Shown here piece after piece: positions 62,632-64,000 of a stretch of 64,000 nucleotides of DNA (its first letter is position 1; every line of letters starts with the position of its first letter). The stretch is from assembly GCF_017874615.1 (NCBI RefSeq), contig NZ_JAGIKV010000002.1:248001-312000 (forward strand), written 5' to 3'. The notes below the pieces were generated by a model, which had not been told where the DNA came from, did not search any database, and was given only the letters and a program-made list of their open reading frames with translations. The position numbers and the translations under genes are program-made. This stretch comes from Paenibacillus xylanexedens. Its GTDB lineage: Bacteria; Bacillota; Bacilli; Paenibacillales; Paenibacillaceae.

Positions 62632-63054
62632 TCACTTCTTGCTAATCTTAAACTTGAACTCCCAAGTTGCTGTGTTACCAGAATATCGACCTCTGTTCTC
62701 GGTCACCACGACGGAAAGCGTCTTGTTGGTTGATTTGGAGAACGAAGATAGTTTGACGTTGGTGCTTTTATCCCCGTAATCTGGAATTTTGTCCTGTTCT
62801 TCGGCGATGGCCTCCAGTTTCAATGTACCCGTGGATTTCAGGTTTAAAGTGACTGACGAACCCTCCTCCAGATCTTTGCCGTTCACCCTTGCTCCGATGG
62901 CCCACTCATTACCGACAGAGTTATTCTCGACAAGTTCTGCGCTCACCAGCGTAACGGTTACCTTAACCGTTTTGGCGGCAGCATAGGAGGTTGGGGAACA
63001 TACGGCGAATACCAGGCTCAGAACCATGAAAACATTAGCCCATTTTTTGAACAC
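62632..63054 (-). CDS. small secreted protein, unknown
   Basis: 140 residues with a signal peptide (MFKKWANVFMVLSLVFAVCSPTS, cut about residue 26, near SYAAA). The mature part is beta-rich with alternating Val/Thr (TVKVTVTLVSAELV, STGTLKLEAIAEEQD) and a Lys-rich end; it may be an immunoglobulin-like or C2-like sandwich. I recognise no named family. Standing alone between rtcB and the GNATs. Confidence 0.7.
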   Translation of the reverse strand: MFKKWANVFMVLSLVFAVCSPTSYAAAKTVKVTVTLVSAELVENNSVGNEWAIGARVNGKDLEEGSSVTLNLKSTGTLKLEAIAEEQDKIPDYGDKSTNVKLSSFSKSTNKTLSVVVTENRGRYSGNTATWEFKFKISKK

Positions 63055-63163
63055 GAGAGTGCCTCCCTCTTATTCGTTTCTTTTATTAAGACTATGCCTT
63101 ATTCGCCGTGTTCCTTAAGTAATCCTTCCACTCGTGTAAGAAATTTTCACTTGAACCTGTCTG

Positions 63164-63598
63164 TTAAAGATGCTTCCGGTAACCCTGAACCTTCTCATCC
63201 TTGAAACCTAACTTCTCATAAAATATATGTGCTTCCTTACGCTGATCGCCAGACACCAGAATCATGTAACCACAACCCATATCTTTTGCAATCCGCTCAA
63301 TCTGGAGCATTAACCTCTGCCCAATGCCCTGCCTGCGTACCTGATCCGATACAATCACATTCTCCACAACCATGAACGGTTTGCAAGACCCCACCAGATC
63401 CATACACTCAACCCCCATAACGGACCCGACCAGCTTGCCATTGTAAAATGCCCCAAGCACATGATAATGACCATTCTGCTGTATGTAATGGAACATCTTT
63501 TTCATCTGCTGCTCATTGGTAGGCATTCCCATCAACTCATTGTATAGCTGGCTTAGTGCAGGTAAATCTTCAAGTTCGATTCCTTTAATGGTAACCAT
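63164..63598 (-). CDS. GNAT family N-acetyltransferase
   Basis: 144 residues. VSDQVRRQGIGQRLMLQIERIA is the acetyl-CoA segment, and HIFYEKLGFKDEKVQGYRK the C-terminus. Acceptor unknown. It follows another GNAT of the same strand by 39 nt. Confidence 0.88.
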   Translation of the reverse strand: MVTIKGIELEDLPALSQLYNELMGMPTNEQQMKKMFHYIQQNGHYHVLGAFYNGKLVGSVMGVECMDLVGSCKPFMVVENVIVSDQVRRQGIGQRLMLQIERIAKDMGCGYMILVSGDQRKEAHIFYEKLGFKDEKVQGYRKHL

Positions 63599-63637
63599 GA
63601 TAACCCTCCTGATTTTTCCTATTTCGCATGCTTTGTC

Positions 63638-64000
63638 TTAAGTAAGGTCCTTCTTAAAATAATAATGACTGTGTCCGGTCGGTGCATTCTCGATCGTTGT
63701 GATTAATTGGTAGCCATGTTTCTTGTAAAATTCCGGTGCTTGATAGGAGAAAGTGTTCAACATAACAAAATCACAAGATTTCTCTCGCGCAATTCGCTCA
63801 ACTTCAAGCAACAACTGTGAACCATATCCCCGATGCCGTTGTTCAGAATCCACCCAAAGAATATCAACCTCCAGCCAGTTCCAGCAAAGTGTACTAAGCA
63901 CACCTGCAACAATCTCGCCGGTCTCATTTTTGATATTGAAATTCAGTTCTTCGTACCGATGCCTTAATTCTTCGCTCACATGTGCAGCATTAAATGCGAT
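63638..64000 (-). CDS. GNAT family N-acetyltransferase (5' partial)
   Basis: At least 120 codons. The frame stays open from the GTG at 63979 to the window end (IAFNAAH before VSEELRHRYEELNF), and the N-terminal half looks like the middle of a longer GNAT, so the true start is probably beyond 64000. HRGYGSQLLLEVERIA is the acetyl-CoA loop, and PEFYKKHGYQLI the C-terminal strand. Tandem with the GNAT downstream. Confidence 0.85.
   Translation of the reverse strand: MAFNAAHVSEELRHRYEELNFNIKNETGEIVAGVLSTLCWNWLEVDILWVDSEQRHRGYGSQLLLEVERIAREKSCDFVMLNTFSYQAPEFYKKHGYQLITTIENAPTGHSHYYFKKDLT

Overview
The window looks like a chromosomal segment of a Gram-positive, spore-former-type bacterium, most likely a Paenibacillus or a close relative. 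This is inferred from family content rather than a database match. The pointers are moderate GC, strong AGGAGG-type ribosome-binding sites, many GTG and TTG starts, odhAB, a YesS-like AraC regulator beside an LplABC-type importer, DUF5696 and SunI-like families, and carbohydrate importers without local ATPases. I see no rRNA, tRNA, CRISPR array, prophage or transposase gene.

Region 1 (1-16.6 kb) is mostly housekeeping: the 3' part of manA, an alpha/beta hydrolase, odhAB (2-oxoglutarate dehydrogenase E1 and E2), coaA, racE, a DUF423 membrane protein and a histidine phosphatase. Among them are many small NUDIX and GNAT genes. Two adjacent GNAT loci at 13.0-13.9 kb are decaying: one has an in-frame nonsense codon and the next an internal deletion. 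A kinase-like/GNAT/PfpI trio overlaps by ATGA junctions. Small unlisted ORFs with good ribosome-binding sites lie at 7.8 kb and, as a micro-ORF, at 6.4 kb.

Region 2 (16.6-23.3 kb) is a tightly overlapping minus-strand set: FabH-like ketosynthase, ATP-grasp ligase, NAD-dependent epimerase/reductase, MBL hydrolase and PaaK/F390-type adenylate-forming enzyme, followed by a classical SDR. I recognise no described pathway here; it is the best candidate for an undescribed biosynthetic system. A 194-bp inverted-repeat element lies just upstream of its first gene. A second copy is at 61.0 kb and a fragment at 31.3 kb.

Region 3 (23.4-32 kb) is mixed: a TIGR01777 epimerase, a BlaI/BlaR1-like pair with operators but no beta-lactam sensor domain, a YdcF protein, a nucleotidyltransferase-like protein, an AraC regulator with a GyrI-like domain, a TetR/MFS pair sharing a 19-bp operator, and a DUF1349 protein.

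Region 4 (32-42.7 kb, minus strand) is a polysaccharide-utilisation locus: solute-binding lipoprotein, two permeases, membrane-bound AraC regulator, Cys-type sulfatase, secreted PL11 rhamnogalacturonan lyase and formylglycine-generating enzyme. It suggests use of a sulfated, rhamnose-containing glycan.

Region 5 (44-59.7 kb) is a long minus-strand operon divergent from a LacI regulator. It encodes a solute-binding lipoprotein, a very large binding protein with two carbohydrate-binding-like modules, two permease pairs, an NHL/TPR membrane protein, a Yip1-like protein, a DUF5696 protein and a cytoplasmic GH26 mannanase-like hydrolase. The divergent region holds a near-consensus cre site and a perfect 33-bp palindrome. 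Neither importer has an ATPase gene, so a shared MsmX-type ATPase is likely.

Region 6 (59.8-64 kb) contains a DUF4272 protein, RtcB RNA ligase, a small secreted protein and two GNATs, the last cut by the window end.
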